Below, one piece after another: positions 17,752 to 26,887 of a stretch of DNA of 64,000 nt (position 1 is its first letter; every line of letters starts with the position of its first letter). The stretch lies in the NCBI RefSeq assembly GCF_007096635.1, contig NZ_VKAA01000005.1, forward strand, positions 213,843 to 277,842, read 5' to 3'. The notes under the pieces are model-generated. The model did not search any database, was not told the DNA's origin, and worked only from the letters and a program-made list of their open reading frames with translations. Position numbers and translations under genes: made by a program. Source of the stretch: Mycolicibacterium sp. 018/SC-01/001 (GTDB lineage Bacteria; Actinomycetota; Actinomycetes; Mycobacteriales; Mycobacteriaceae).

Positions 17752-19125
17752 ATGCGGCAGGTCTTCAAAATCCAAGACCTCATCGAAGCCCTGTCGGGGG
17801 TGGAGGACGGCGACACCGCCGATTTCGGGACGGCGTGGGCCAACCACAGGGCCGAAGTAAGAGCCAGCGTCGACAACCTCGTCACGGGATTGTTTGGGTG
17901 GATCGGCACAGGCTTCGACAATGACGACCAGGCTCAAGCCATCCAGGATGTGGCGGCCACCATTGCTGGGTTGTCGGCTTCTGTTACCGCGCTGCAGAAT
18001 TCGCGGAACAACCAGTCCGTGGGTGGGTTGGGAACTGTCGTGGACTTCACGTCCATGCCGACAGGTTCGCTACCGTCCACATTCACGCTGGGCTACACCG
18101 GGTCGGCGGGGACACTGCAGGTCGCTAACGGTGTCGGCGCGTACTGGTCTTCGTCGGGGAACAGTAACCGCACCTGCAACTTCACGTTCAATGACCTTGA
18201 GACCGCCACCGACTACCAGAAGATTTGGTTGGCGTTCGGTTCGTCACCGGAATGGCGGAACTCATCCACCTATGCGGTGAACGAGATTCATGGCCGCAAG
18301 AACGCGGCTGGTGATACGTACGTGTTTGCGTCGATGTCGAAGTACACCGCCCAAATCGGGTGTGTGGTGGGCGGCGCCAGAACAGTGTTCGTCACGAAGT
18401 CAACAGGGTTCAGTTTCAAAAGCAACGGCCTCTATGCGTTGGAGTGTGGCACGGTCGGCGGGTTGAGAACCTACCGCCTGTTGGAGGGCTCCACGGTGGT
18501 CCTCGCCCACACCGAGGCTGGTACTACGTCCCAGTTGGGTGCTGGATATCGGCTGTCGGGTGGGTCGGTGACTGCGGCCGGTATCCCGTTGGGCCAGTTG
18601 TCCCCTGGAACGATTGCGGCGTTCGCCCTCTCGGATAATCAGGCAACCACACTGGTGGGTTCGTTCGCGAGAATGTATCGGTCATCCACCACAGCGGTCG
18701 GCATCTCGAGCGGCTACAACCAGCTTCCCGCCAACTTTTTCGACAACGCCGGCGGGAACACTGAAGACCTGTCATACGACCTCGCCACCGGTGGGTGGAC
18801 GGTCGCGAATGACGGAAACTATTGGGTGAAAATCCAATCCGGCATGACGGGTATCACCGCGCCTGACCAGTTGGTGTGGACCGTGTTCATCAACGGGGTG
18901 CCTTACGAGGAATGTGGAAACCCGACGCAGAGGGGCAGTTCCGAGGTTGGTGGTGTGCGTATTCCCACCTCGACGGGGGCGTCCACGGTGGTGCCTTTGC
19001 AGGCCGGCGACACCGTCACGTGGGGGTACTGGTCTAACGAAGCGTTGGTGACGTTTTTGAACGGTGAAGCGTCGGGCAAGAAAACCCACTTCTCCATTGG
19101 TTTGCTGAATAGGAGTTTGGCGTGA
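17752..19125 (+). CDS. Minor tail protein, probably N-terminally truncated
   Basis: About 457 residues from ATG 17752; the frame is open back to 17614. The start region (FKIQDLIEALSGVEDGD) resembles an internal linker common in mycobacteriophage minor tail proteins (IEA.TGVEDGD.xDLG), where a further N-terminal domain normally precedes it. The rest is beta-rich, Gly/Ser/Thr-rich receptor-binding-like sequence, ending with a C1q/TNF-like beta domain (LSYDLATGGWTVANDGNYWV to HFSIGLLNRSLA). The next gene overlaps it by 4 bases. The upstream sequence to 17614 looks unrelated, so the deletion junction may lie near 17750. Confidence 0.7.
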   Translation: MRQVFKIQDLIEALSGVEDGDTADFGTAWANHRAEVRASVDNLVTGLFGWIGTGFDNDDQAQAIQDVAATIAGLSASVTALQNSRNNQSVGGLGTVVDFTSMPTGSLPSTFTLGYTGSAGTLQVANGVGAYWSSSGNSNRTCNFTFNDLETATDYQKIWLAFGSSPEWRNSSTYAVNEIHGRKNAAGDTYVFASMSKYTAQIGCVVGGARTVFVTKSTGFSFKSNGLYALECGTVGGLRTYRLLEGSTVVLAHTEAGTTSQLGAGYRLSGGSVTAAGIPLGQLSPGTIAAFALSDNQATTLVGSFARMYRSSTTAVGISSGYNQLPANFFDNAGGNTEDLSYDLATGGWTVANDGNYWVKIQSGMTGITAPDQLVWTVFINGVPYEECGNPTQRGSSEVGGVRIPTSTGASTVVPLQAGDTVTWGYWSNEALVTFLNGEASGKKTHFSIGLLNRSLA

Positions 19126-19430
19126 ACACCGATGCCTATGAGGCGTATATCGCGCAAGCGAAACTTGAGATGGAGAAAGACCCTGCACTGTCGGGGGAGC
19201 AGGTGGAGGCGGCGGTGTCTGCGATGCAGAAGACGAAGCTGCTGTTCACGGGTTCCCCGGTGGGGACGATCCTCCGAAATGTTGATACGGGTGAGGTGGC
19301 GACCCGTGTCGTTGATGCGGGTATCCCTTTGTGGCGGGTCAATCAGCCTGACGGCGGCACCTACAACACCCATGATCCTGTGATGCAGCCCGAGGATAAA
19401 TGGGGTTGCGTGTGGAGCCCCCAGTCATGA
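19122..19430 (+). CDS. Small phage protein between tail genes
   Basis: A 102-residue protein with GTG start overlapping the preceding stop (GTGA) and a stop overlapping the next start (ATGA), so it is embedded in the tail operon. A charged helical N-terminus (YEAYIAQAKLEMEKD) precedes a small beta-like domain (GTILRNVDTGEVATRVV). No enzyme motif. Likely a tail accessory or chaperone; function unknown. Confidence 0.72.
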   Translation: MNTDAYEAYIAQAKLEMEKDPALSGEQVEAAVSAMQKTKLLFTGSPVGTILRNVDTGEVATRVVDAGIPLWRVNQPDGGTYNTHDPVMQPEDKWGCVWSPQS

Positions 19431-20260
19431 CACTCCCTGTTTTCGCGTCGGGGACTGTGTTGTCGATGGTGGGGTTGAACTTCAACCGCTCCTGGGGTGG
19501 AATCCCCGCCGATTACATGCCGATGGCGTTGCAGGGCGTGTTCTCCGCTTCCCCGTACACGATGCAGAAAGTGTCGTATCCGGCATCGACCAACAAGAAT
19601 TCGATCTCCACCGGTGTGGTGAACTTCAACCGGGCTGTCCGGTCAGTACCGGGGTTGAAGATCGGTTTCGGTCATTCACAGGGCGCCCAGGTCATGACGC
19701 ACTGGATGAACCAATACAAGGACGATCCGACCGCTCCAGGCCCGTCGGAGTTGATGTTCGTGCTCATCGGTAACCCGCTGCGTTCCACGGGCGGGTTCAT
19801 CATCGGTAGACCCGAAGTGGGTGGCACGACGGGTGTTCCGACACCGACGGATACGCCGTGGACGATTGTGGATTGCGCGCGCCGGTACGACGGCTGGCCG
19901 GACTGGGTGACCGACGAATCTATCGACATCGCGAAGCAGAACGCCAACTCCGGTAAAACGAAGCTTCACACCCACTACGAGAATGTGAACCTGTTCGACC
20001 CTGCTCACACGGTGTGGTCGGTTGGTAACACGACGTATGTGTTGACGCAGGAAACCCCGCCGTATTTCAAGACTTTACGCGGGGACATCACCGACGAGCT
20101 GGCTGCCGACCTGCAAGCCCAGATCGAGTCCGCCTACAACAATCGGCCTGTCACCGATGTGCCGGTTGATCCCGCTGCGGTGACCGCGATCAATCCAGCC
20201 GTTACTCCCGCTGTCGGTTGGTGGGCTCTGCTGCGTAAATTCCTTGGGATAGGGGACTAA
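19427..20260 (+). CDS. PE-PPE-domain-like serine esterase in the tail operon
   Basis: A 277-residue alpha/beta hydrolase. Nucleophile motif GFGHSQGA near residue 83; the downstream pattern FVLIGNPLRSTGG ... TPTDTPW ... ARRYDGWPDW matches the PE-PPE domain of mycobacterial PPE proteins, a serine esterase fold. The catalytic His is probably in LFDPAHTVW. The start at ATG 19427 overlaps the previous stop. In a tail module it could cleave outer-membrane lipids during adsorption. No signal peptide is seen. The role is inferred. Confidence 0.75.
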   Translation: MTLPVFASGTVLSMVGLNFNRSWGGIPADYMPMALQGVFSASPYTMQKVSYPASTNKNSISTGVVNFNRAVRSVPGLKIGFGHSQGAQVMTHWMNQYKDDPTAPGPSELMFVLIGNPLRSTGGFIIGRPEVGGTTGVPTPTDTPWTIVDCARRYDGWPDWVTDESIDIAKQNANSGKTKLHTHYENVNLFDPAHTVWSVGNTTYVLTQETPPYFKTLRGDITDELAADLQAQIESAYNNRPVTDVPVDPAAVTAINPAVTPAVGWWALLRKFLGIGD

Positions 20261-22983
20261 TGCCTGACATCAGTGACCTCACATACTTCACGGTGGTCCG
20301 CACCGTGTCCCCAGTACCGACGGGGGCGTTGACGGCTGATGTGACGTTCGAAGCTCAGGTGACTCGAGGCCTGGCCCTCCAGGCTGATCTATCTGACGAT
20401 GTGATCGAGATTTTGGCCCGCCCGGTTCATGCCCGCATAGTGGATGGTGTCCTGATGAAGGACGGCACCCCCGGAGTGGAGTTGCTGTCCGCCGCCGAGG
20501 TCGCTATCGACGGTGGGTTCTCGTATACGGCGACGTTCAAGAACGTGCGCGTCGATGGGGTGCAGGTCGCCACCCGCGACGCGTTCAAAGACCTCACCTT
20601 CGAAGCCCTGGACGCGGCGGGCATCTTCGACTTGAAGGACGCTGCCCCGATTGTTGCGTCCACTGCGGTTCCGATGGCTCGTGGTCCTGTTGGTCCTGTC
20701 GGTGTTGATGGTGTTCAACCCTCCACAGACGGACTATCAGCAGAATTCACAAGAGGAACAGGACCGTCAAAGACTGTTGTCGGGTCGGTGCCGTTCGCAC
20801 CCGCATCCGTGGATTCCCTCTTGCAGGCCACCACAGTGGGTAAAGCAGTAGCGAAAGCCGCTAATGGTGATGCAGCACTGACAGCGCAGGGTGTCACCAC
20901 GGTCGGTAAGAGTGTGGCGAAAGCCGCTGATGCTGCTGCGGCCCGGTTGGCGGTGGGCCTGAATGCGGTTAACAACACCGCTGACGCCGATAAGCCGGTG
21001 TCTACCGCCCAGGCTGCCGCGTTAGCGTCTCAGGTGACGGTGAAGAAGGGCGACCCGTGGCGCAGTGTTGTGTTCGCCGCCCCGGCAGCGAATGACATCC
21101 CCACCGTCACCATCAACGCCGCTTCACAAATCAGCGGCGGCACCACCATCTCGCCGACGACGGACTACTTCGGGGACACGCATTTCCGTTACGACGGTGC
21201 ACCTTCGGTGGAAACCGGGACGGGTGGTGTGCAGCCCCCGTCGTCGTCGACGAAGGGCATCGTCTATGAGCTGTCGGCGGAGACGGTGTTGTCGTCGATG
21301 TCGACGGTGGAGTTCGCGTTCTCCACTCGCCCCACGGTAACCACGTTGGCGGTGCGGGTGATTGTCGATGACGTGTGGGTGAACACCTACGCCCTCCAGT
21401 TCTCGGGGCTGACGGTGAACACCATGTACTACTTGAAGTTGACGTTCCCCACGGCGCGACCCCGCCGGGTCAAAGTTGAGGCTGCGGGCATGTACCGGTT
21501 CGGTGGTGTCATCGTCCCCTCCGGCGGGAACGCTACCCGCCCACCCGGGGAGGTTGTGAAGCGGGCGGTCATCAACTGGGATTCCTACGGTGCCGGCGCC
21601 GGCGGGAACACGACAACCGACCCAACGACGAACGGCTCCACGAAGATTGAGACTGCCCCCCACTATGTGGCGCGGATGCTGGAATGCGACTCGGTCATCA
21701 ATGTGTCGGTGGGTGGTACGGGCTGGGTTAACAATGGTGGTGCGGGGAAGTCGACGTTCGGGGAACGCGTACCAGAGATTTTGGCGTGCAACCCGCACAT
21801 CGTGCTGTTGGGTGGGTCTATCAACGACACCGCATCGTCGGCAACCTATGACCAGGTGTACGCGGCTGTGACAGCAGTGCTGGCACAGTTGGAAGGTGTG
21901 CCGGTGGTGGTGTTGACCGGCCCGGAGCGCGACACCGCCGCGTCTGCCACGTATGCCACCTATAACAATGCTATCCGGGACGCCGCCGCCCAGTACAAGA
22001 GAATCTTTGTTGACACTCTCGACACCATCAAAGGGTCCCTCTACAACGCTGCCGATGGTGTGCACCCCAGCGCCTACGCGCATTTCGCTGTGCTGGCCGC
22101 GAAACTGTACGACGGCATTTCCCGTGTCGCCCTGGACCAAAGGGTGGCGGCGGAAGTCGCGGCTCGAGTGTCGACCGACCTGACGTTGACGGCGTCACCC
22201 TCGTCGGTGGCGAATACGGGGGCCTCGGTGACGTTGACGGCGACGCAGAGTGTGCAGCGCGCCGGGGTGGTGGACTTCTTCGCCAACGGTGTCCTCCTCA
22301 ACACCTCCACAGTCTCGTCCGGTGTGGCTGCCTACACCACGTCGTCGCTTGCTGCCGGCTCGTACACGTTGTCGGCGAGGTTCCGGCCCACCAACCCGCT
22401 GCAGGTGAAGTCGGCGTTCTCCAACACGCTGGCGTACAGCATCACGTCGAACCTCGGCTTCGTCGACCACTTCGCCGTCGACGGGGCTCTCACCTCGACG
22501 GAGAACGGCAAAGCCTACGCCGCGCTGGGGACGGTCACCGGCACCGCGAGTGGTGGTTCAGCGGGGCTCACCACATCCGGCGGCACCGCCTATCTGGTTG
22601 CGGATGCTGGCACGCCGAACGGCACGTTCTCGGTGAAGTGGGTGGGCGGCTCGAGCATCACGGCCGCGCAGATAGCGTTGCGCGCATCATCGAACTCCAA
22701 CCTGCTCAGGTTGCGTATCACCGGCGGCAACCTCGTCCTACAGCAAGTCGTGTCCAACACGTCGACGGATTTGGCGTCGGTGACGGGTGGGACGTGGGCC
22801 AACGGCGACACCATCTCCGTCATCCTCAACGGGGATTTGATTACGGTGCAGAAGAACGGCACCAACATCACTGGGTTGGTGAACATCTCCTGCTCGCAGT
22901 GGAACACACTCACAAAGTTCGGTATCGGTCACGCCACCGGAACAAACATTGTTCTGTTCGACGACCTGCAGTTCGTCGCCTAA
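20260..22983 (+). CDS. Large tail protein with SGNH hydrolase and Ig-like domains
   Basis: A 907-residue protein. N-terminal domain (about 1-140), a short collagen-like GPVGPVGVDGV hinge, helical Ala-rich segments, then a beta sandwich (about 265-420). An SGNH hydrolase domain follows (about 425-625; WDSYGAG, GGTGW, GGSIND, DGVHPSAYAHF). A Big-type Ig domain (about 640-735; LTASPSSVANTGASVTL) and a concanavalin-like C-terminus complete it. This is a typical composite of a tail fibre or tip that binds and deacylates surface glycolipid or glycan. It shares 1 base with the upstream gene. The substrate is unknown. Confidence 0.82.
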   Translation: MPDISDLTYFTVVRTVSPVPTGALTADVTFEAQVTRGLALQADLSDDVIEILARPVHARIVDGVLMKDGTPGVELLSAAEVAIDGGFSYTATFKNVRVDGVQVATRDAFKDLTFEALDAAGIFDLKDAAPIVASTAVPMARGPVGPVGVDGVQPSTDGLSAEFTRGTGPSKTVVGSVPFAPASVDSLLQATTVGKAVAKAANGDAALTAQGVTTVGKSVAKAADAAAARLAVGLNAVNNTADADKPVSTAQAAALASQVTVKKGDPWRSVVFAAPAANDIPTVTINAASQISGGTTISPTTDYFGDTHFRYDGAPSVETGTGGVQPPSSSTKGIVYELSAETVLSSMSTVEFAFSTRPTVTTLAVRVIVDDVWVNTYALQFSGLTVNTMYYLKLTFPTARPRRVKVEAAGMYRFGGVIVPSGGNATRPPGEVVKRAVINWDSYGAGAGGNTTTDPTTNGSTKIETAPHYVARMLECDSVINVSVGGTGWVNNGGAGKSTFGERVPEILACNPHIVLLGGSINDTASSATYDQVYAAVTAVLAQLEGVPVVVLTGPERDTAASATYATYNNAIRDAAAQYKRIFVDTLDTIKGSLYNAADGVHPSAYAHFAVLAAKLYDGISRVALDQRVAAEVAARVSTDLTLTASPSSVANTGASVTLTATQSVQRAGVVDFFANGVLLNTSTVSSGVAAYTTSSLAAGSYTLSARFRPTNPLQVKSAFSNTLAYSITSNLGFVDHFAVDGALTSTENGKAYAALGTVTGTASGGSAGLTTSGGTAYLVADAGTPNGTFSVKWVGGSSITAAQIALRASSNSNLLRLRITGGNLVLQQVVSNTSTDLASVTGGTWANGDTISVILNGDLITVQKNGTNITGLVNISCSQWNTLTKFGIGHATGTNIVLFDDLQFVA

Positions 22984-23678
22984 CTCACAGGCGCGGGCTG
23001 TAGCGCGTTTTTGATGACAGGCGCGATACGTTCCGCCATATAGGCGTGACCCGCATCGGTCGGATGAATGCCATCTGAAGCAATGAGGTCGGGGCGGTCA
23101 ACGAACCAGCGGTCCGCCAAAGGGTCAACCCATATCGCCTGATGCGCCAACGCCCCATCCCGGACGATGTCGCGGGCCTGCAATATCCCCGGTGGGGGAT
23201 TGCCGTTCACCCACGGCGGCCCGATGATGATGAGCGGCACACCGGGTGCCCGTTGTACCGCCATGTCCATCGTCCGCTGCACCCAGCGTGTTAATTCGGG
23301 GGCGGGGACGTCGATGTCGTTGCGTGACCCGAAAATCACGATGGCTTTCACGTCGGGGGCGACAACGTCGGGGACTTGGTCGATGAACACGTGCCCGTTG
23401 GCGTTGCGCCGGTTGACGTAGCCCGAGCCGCCCTCGAACCCAACTCGCGGGTTGATGAGCACACCTTCACTGGCGAGGGTGCGTTGCACGTCCTCAGGCC
23501 ACGACTGCGGGCCTTTCCCGCCGAGGGGGGTGCCTCCGGTGTAGGAGTCCCCGATTATCGCCACCGGGACACCAGCGTTCTCTGGTGGGGGTTCGGTGTA
23601 GTGCGACTCGTATTCCGGTATCGGGTGACTGCACCCGACCAGCGCAAATAAGCACAGCAACGCGGCGATGTAGCGCAC
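22980..23678 (-). CDS. SGNH hydrolase lipoprotein, reverse strand
   Basis: About 232 residues from GTG 23678, with a signal peptide ending in lipobox LVGC. SGNH motifs: IIGDSYTGG (block I), FGSRNDID (block III) and DGIHPTDAGH (block V). It is the only clear large gene on the minus strand inside the prophage, between the tail protein (4-base stop overlap) and the lysis genes. That is the pattern of a lysogenic-conversion gene expressed from the prophage. It would be a surface-anchored esterase or deacetylase. The frame extends upstream to 23828 without a signal peptide at the new N-terminus. Confidence 0.82.
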   Translation of the reverse strand: MRYIAALLCLFALVGCSHPIPEYESHYTEPPPENAGVPVAIIGDSYTGGTPLGGKGPQSWPEDVQRTLASEGVLINPRVGFEGGSGYVNRRNANGHVFIDQVPDVVAPDVKAIVIFGSRNDIDVPAPELTRWVQRTMDMAVQRAPGVPLIIIGPPWVNGNPPPGILQARDIVRDGALAHQAIWVDPLADRWFVDRPDLIASDGIHPTDAGHAYMAERIAPVIKNALQPAPVS

Positions 23679-23723
23679 CTTTTCACCCCCAGTAGCAAAG
23701 CCCACACGATACAGGAGACCTGG

Positions 23724-23795
23724 ATGAAGCATGTGGTGGAACGGGTTGTCTCGTGGCTTTTCGGCTGGGTGGACGACACCTGCGTGGAGTGGTGA
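23724..23795 (+). CDS. 23-residue peptide before lysA
   Basis: Sequence begins MKHVVERVVSWLFGW and ends in VEW. ATG at 23724 follows AGGAGACCTGG, a good ribosome site. Its stop overlaps the start of the next small gene (TGATG). Amphipathic with Trp. It is divergent from the SGNH lipoprotein. Real expression is uncertain. Confidence 0.4.
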   Translation: MKHVVERVVSWLFGWVDDTCVEW

Positions 23796-23953
23796 TGGAC
23801 ACCAACGACTGCCTCCGCTGCGGGTCACCTATCTGCGACCACGTGCCCATGCGGTACGCGCTGCGCTGCTGGGTACGTTACGGCATCACCACCCGGTGGG
23901 AACGCTTCCTGCGCGGGTGTGAACGCACTCTTCTCGCAACAAGGTGGTTCTGA
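23795..23953 (+). CDS. Small Cys-containing phage protein before lysA
   Basis: A 52-residue protein with a CLRCGSPICDH metal-binding-like cluster and a basic C-terminal half. Start and stop both overlap neighbours (TGATG at 23793-23797 and 23951-23955), so it is coupled to lysA. Function unknown. Confidence 0.55.
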   Translation: MDTNDCLRCGSPICDHVPMRYALRCWVRYGITTRWERFLRGCERTLLATRWF

Positions 23954-25191
23954 TGTACCGCACGAAGGACCAGGTCGCCTCCGAGTTCATCGCCGAAGGG
24001 AAGCGCCGCGGCATCAAAGAACGCGGCATCGTCATCTGCATCGCCACCGGGTTGGTCGAATCCGGGCTGACCGTGTACGCGAACGCCAGCGTTCCCGGCT
24101 CCCTCGAGCTGCCCCACGACGCTGTCGGCTCCGACGGAAAATCCGTGGGTCCTCTGCAGCAACAGGTCATCATGGGCAACGGCTGGTGGTGGGGACCGGT
24201 AGAGGTGTGCCAAGACCCCACGAAGAGTGCGGGCCTGTTCTACGACCGCCTCGCGAAACTCAACTACGACGGCACCTCCGACGCCGCCGCGGGGGCTATC
24301 GCGCAGGCCATTCAGAAATCCGCGTACCCGGACCGCTACGCCACCCGCATGGCCGAAGCGCAACGCATCTACGACCGACTCACGTCAGGAGCCCCCGTGG
24401 CAGACCCCAAACGGCCCGACTTCAACGAAATCAACGAAATCGGGTTGGACAACGGCCGCCACGCATCGGTGCGCAGCCGCCCGCCGATGAACTTTTTCCT
24501 GCACACCCAGGAGCCGGCCGGCGACGGTATCGGACCAGAGTTCGACTCGGCCGCCACGGACCTGTCCGCCTATCTGCGGTCCACTAGCGGCCAGTCAGCC
24601 GTGTCCTACCACTACACAATCCGTCAGGCCACCGACGGCGGAGTGACCGTAGTTGATGTGGTCGACACCGACCTCTACTCCTGGTCAGTGCTGAACGCCA
24701 ACGTGTTCTCCATCAACCTGTGCTTCGCCGGTTCCAAAGCATCGTGGACCCGTGACCAATGGATGACACAATCCAAGGCCATCCGCGTCGCCGCCTATCT
24801 CGCGGTACAGGACTGCAAAAAGTACAACTTCAGCACCGCGGTCATCCTACCCCCGTACGCCCCAGCGCGAGCCGGCATCTCCGACCACAAGTACGTCACC
24901 CAATGCCTGGGCATCGGCAACCACACCGACGTGGGAAACAACTTCCCGTGGGACTACTTCGTGCAGTGCGTCAATGAGTTCACCAACAACGAACCCGTTG
25001 TCACGCAGCCCGTCCCGACGACACCACCGCCTGCGGGTGTGAAGAAGTTCCCCGACGACTGGACCGACCGCGAACTGTTAGTTGAAATCCTGCGCCAGCA
25101 GCGTGGATACAACCTGACTGGCTGGGACCAGCTCGGGAAGCGGTCCCTCGTCGATGCCGTCGCCGAACTCCTGAAAAAGGACGCTGCCTGA
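23953..25191 (+). CDS. lysA: Endolysin LysA
   Basis: A 412-residue mycobacteriophage endolysin. The N-terminal domain (about 1-140) resembles the peptidase/lysozyme-like module of LysA proteins (ATGLVESGLTVYANAS, SDGKSVGPLQQQ). The central domain (about 165-335) is an amidase_2/PGRP-like fold with candidate zinc His in NFFLHTQEP and SDHKYV. A Pro-rich linker leads to a small C-terminal module (WTDRELLVEILRQQRG). It cuts peptidoglycan at lysis. ATG 23953 overlaps the previous stop; its own stop overlaps lysB. Confidence 0.88.
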   Translation: MYRTKDQVASEFIAEGKRRGIKERGIVICIATGLVESGLTVYANASVPGSLELPHDAVGSDGKSVGPLQQQVIMGNGWWWGPVEVCQDPTKSAGLFYDRLAKLNYDGTSDAAAGAIAQAIQKSAYPDRYATRMAEAQRIYDRLTSGAPVADPKRPDFNEINEIGLDNGRHASVRSRPPMNFFLHTQEPAGDGIGPEFDSAATDLSAYLRSTSGQSAVSYHYTIRQATDGGVTVVDVVDTDLYSWSVLNANVFSINLCFAGSKASWTRDQWMTQSKAIRVAAYLAVQDCKKYNFSTAVILPPYAPARAGISDHKYVTQCLGIGNHTDVGNNFPWDYFVQCVNEFTNNEPVVTQPVPTTPPPAGVKKFPDDWTDRELLVEILRQQRGYNLTGWDQLGKRSLVDAVAELLKKDAA

Positions 25192-26225
25192 TGGCCCGCA
25201 TAGACGGTGTGTACGTCGGCCTCGGTGAGGGTGACAGCTCGGATGAAATCGCCAAAATTAAGGAGCACCTGAAGCGGAAGTACACCCCCGCCCGAAACGC
25301 ACTTGACGACGGCCCGCTGTTCACGCCGGAATTGACCGCTGAGGTGAAGCGGGAACAGGCGGTGTTCATCGCGAACGGCACCCTTGAGGGCGCCAAAGCA
25401 ATACCGGGCATCATTAACCTTGCCTTCAAGTACGCCTGCGGCTACCTGAAGAAAGAGAAGCTGCTGCCGCTGTACTTCTCCACTGAGGGCCACATGTCAG
25501 ACCCGGCGATAGGGCCGGTGGCGTATGTCGGGGATGTCCTCAGCGCCGAAGGCCGCGCCCTGCACATCCGCACCTACTATGACCGGTGGGCGCTGCCGTT
25601 CAAGAACCAGACCGGTGTCGATACCCTTGCGAACACCATTGGGAAGACAGAGTTCTGGTATGACGACGGCACCGGAGCCAAGCTCATCAAGTTCCCCCCC
25701 GGTACCCCGTGGGCGAAGGGCGCGTTCTCCCAGGGCTCCATGGTGTGGTTCGACTTCTACCACCAGTACCTGGCCCCCGGGAAGCCTCTAAACTGGCGGC
25801 TGAAGGACATTCGTGGCGCGGTGGTGTGCGGCGACCCCAACCGCGAGAAGGGTGTGTGCGTCCCCTGGATTGCCGACCCGCCCGCCGTCGACCATCAGGG
25901 CATTATGGACGTCCGGTGGGAGAACACCCCCGAGTGGATGATTGAGGTAGCCCGCCGCGGCGACCTGTACACCGACAACGAATCTGAGGGCGACGCCGGC
26001 CTGTACAAGACAGCGGTCGCCAAGATCGTCACCCAGAACTCGTGGACCGGCGGCCCGGCGGGGATGCTAGCCCGCGTCATCGACCTGCTCTCCCCGGCCG
26101 ACGATTTGATCCCGCTGACCATGGCCATCATCAAAGCCATCATGTTCCTCGGAAACATGGGCCCACACGGCATCTACCCGATGGACAACGCGGTGCAGTT
26201 CCTCCGGGAACGCCTCGCCACCTAG
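25191..26225 (+). CDS. lysB: Mycolylarabinogalactan esterase LysB
   Basis: A 344-residue alpha/beta hydrolase. The N-terminal 70 residues look like a peptidoglycan-binding region. The nucleophile motif is GAFSQGSMV; the catalytic His is probably GPHGIYP near the C-terminus. LysB releases mycolic acids from arabinogalactan so that the mycobacterial outer membrane ruptures at lysis. The start overlaps the lysA stop. Confidence 0.9.
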   Translation: MARIDGVYVGLGEGDSSDEIAKIKEHLKRKYTPARNALDDGPLFTPELTAEVKREQAVFIANGTLEGAKAIPGIINLAFKYACGYLKKEKLLPLYFSTEGHMSDPAIGPVAYVGDVLSAEGRALHIRTYYDRWALPFKNQTGVDTLANTIGKTEFWYDDGTGAKLIKFPPGTPWAKGAFSQGSMVWFDFYHQYLAPGKPLNWRLKDIRGAVVCGDPNREKGVCVPWIADPPAVDHQGIMDVRWENTPEWMIEVARRGDLYTDNESEGDAGLYKTAVAKIVTQNSWTGGPAGMLARVIDLLSPADDLIPLTMAIIKAIMFLGNMGPHGIYPMDNAVQFLRERLAT

Positions 26226-26303
26226 ATGCGTCGCAGAAACATTCCCGAAGTCACTAGGGCTGTCGGGTTTATCACTGTGCAGGAAAACCGAAAGGCACCC
26301 ACC

Positions 26304-26507
26304 ATGAAGCTCCCCAATGCCGCTACCCGTCAATGGCTGTACGGAATCGTTGTTGCTGTCCTCCCCCTGCTGGTGGTGCTGAAGCTCGTCAACCCTGGCG
26401 ATGTGCCGCTGTGGCTGGCGCTGGCCGGCGCCGTGCTCGGAACGGGTGCTGCCGGTACCGCCCTGGTGGCGGTGACTAAGCAGCGTAAAGACGGCACCGT
26501 TGAGTGA
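26304..26507 (+). CDS. Holin-like small membrane protein
   Basis: A 67-residue protein with two hydrophobic helices (about 10-28 and 35-57) separated by a short turn (NPGDVPL), then a basic tail (TKQRKDG). GAAAGG lies before ATG 26304. Size, topology and position right after lysB fit a phage holin. The frame extends upstream to 26226 without support. Confidence 0.68.
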   Translation: MKLPNAATRQWLYGIVVAVLPLLVVLKLVNPGDVPLWLALAGAVLGTGAAGTALVAVTKQRKDGTVE

Positions 26508-26887
26508 CCGCTAACGATGACGCTATCCGTATCGGCTCGTACGGGTTAGGGGCGTTCGCCCTCAGTATTGGCGTCACCCTCATCGTGCAGGAGGACACCC
26601 GGATGTCTTCCCCGGGCTGGCGGGTGGCGTTGTCGTGGATACCCCCAGAAGCGTGGGGCGCCTACCTAGCAGTGTGCGGAGTCGGAATCCTTCTCACTAT
26701 CCCGTTTGGTGCGTGGAAAGTGTTGGGGGCGTTCACCGGGGCAGTGGCGGTAGCGTTCCTGCTGCGCGGCATGGCATCGTTCATCGCCCTCACCGCTCCT
26801 AACGCTTCGGGTACAGCCCCCCAGTTTTATGCGGCTGGGGCATTGTTGTATTTCGCGCATGGCATCACGATGATGCGGCGCCGATAG
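26504..26887 (+). CDS. Membrane protein of the lysis region
   Basis: A 127-residue protein with about four predicted membrane helices (residues 10-30, 48-66, 68-88, 105-122). GTG start overlaps the holin-like gene. Possibly a second holin or lysis regulator; no family assigned. Confidence 0.65.
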   Translation: MTANDDAIRIGSYGLGAFALSIGVTLIVQEDTRMSSPGWRVALSWIPPEAWGAYLAVCGVGILLTIPFGAWKVLGAFTGAVAVAFLLRGMASFIALTAPNASGTAPQFYAAGALLYFAHGITMMRRR

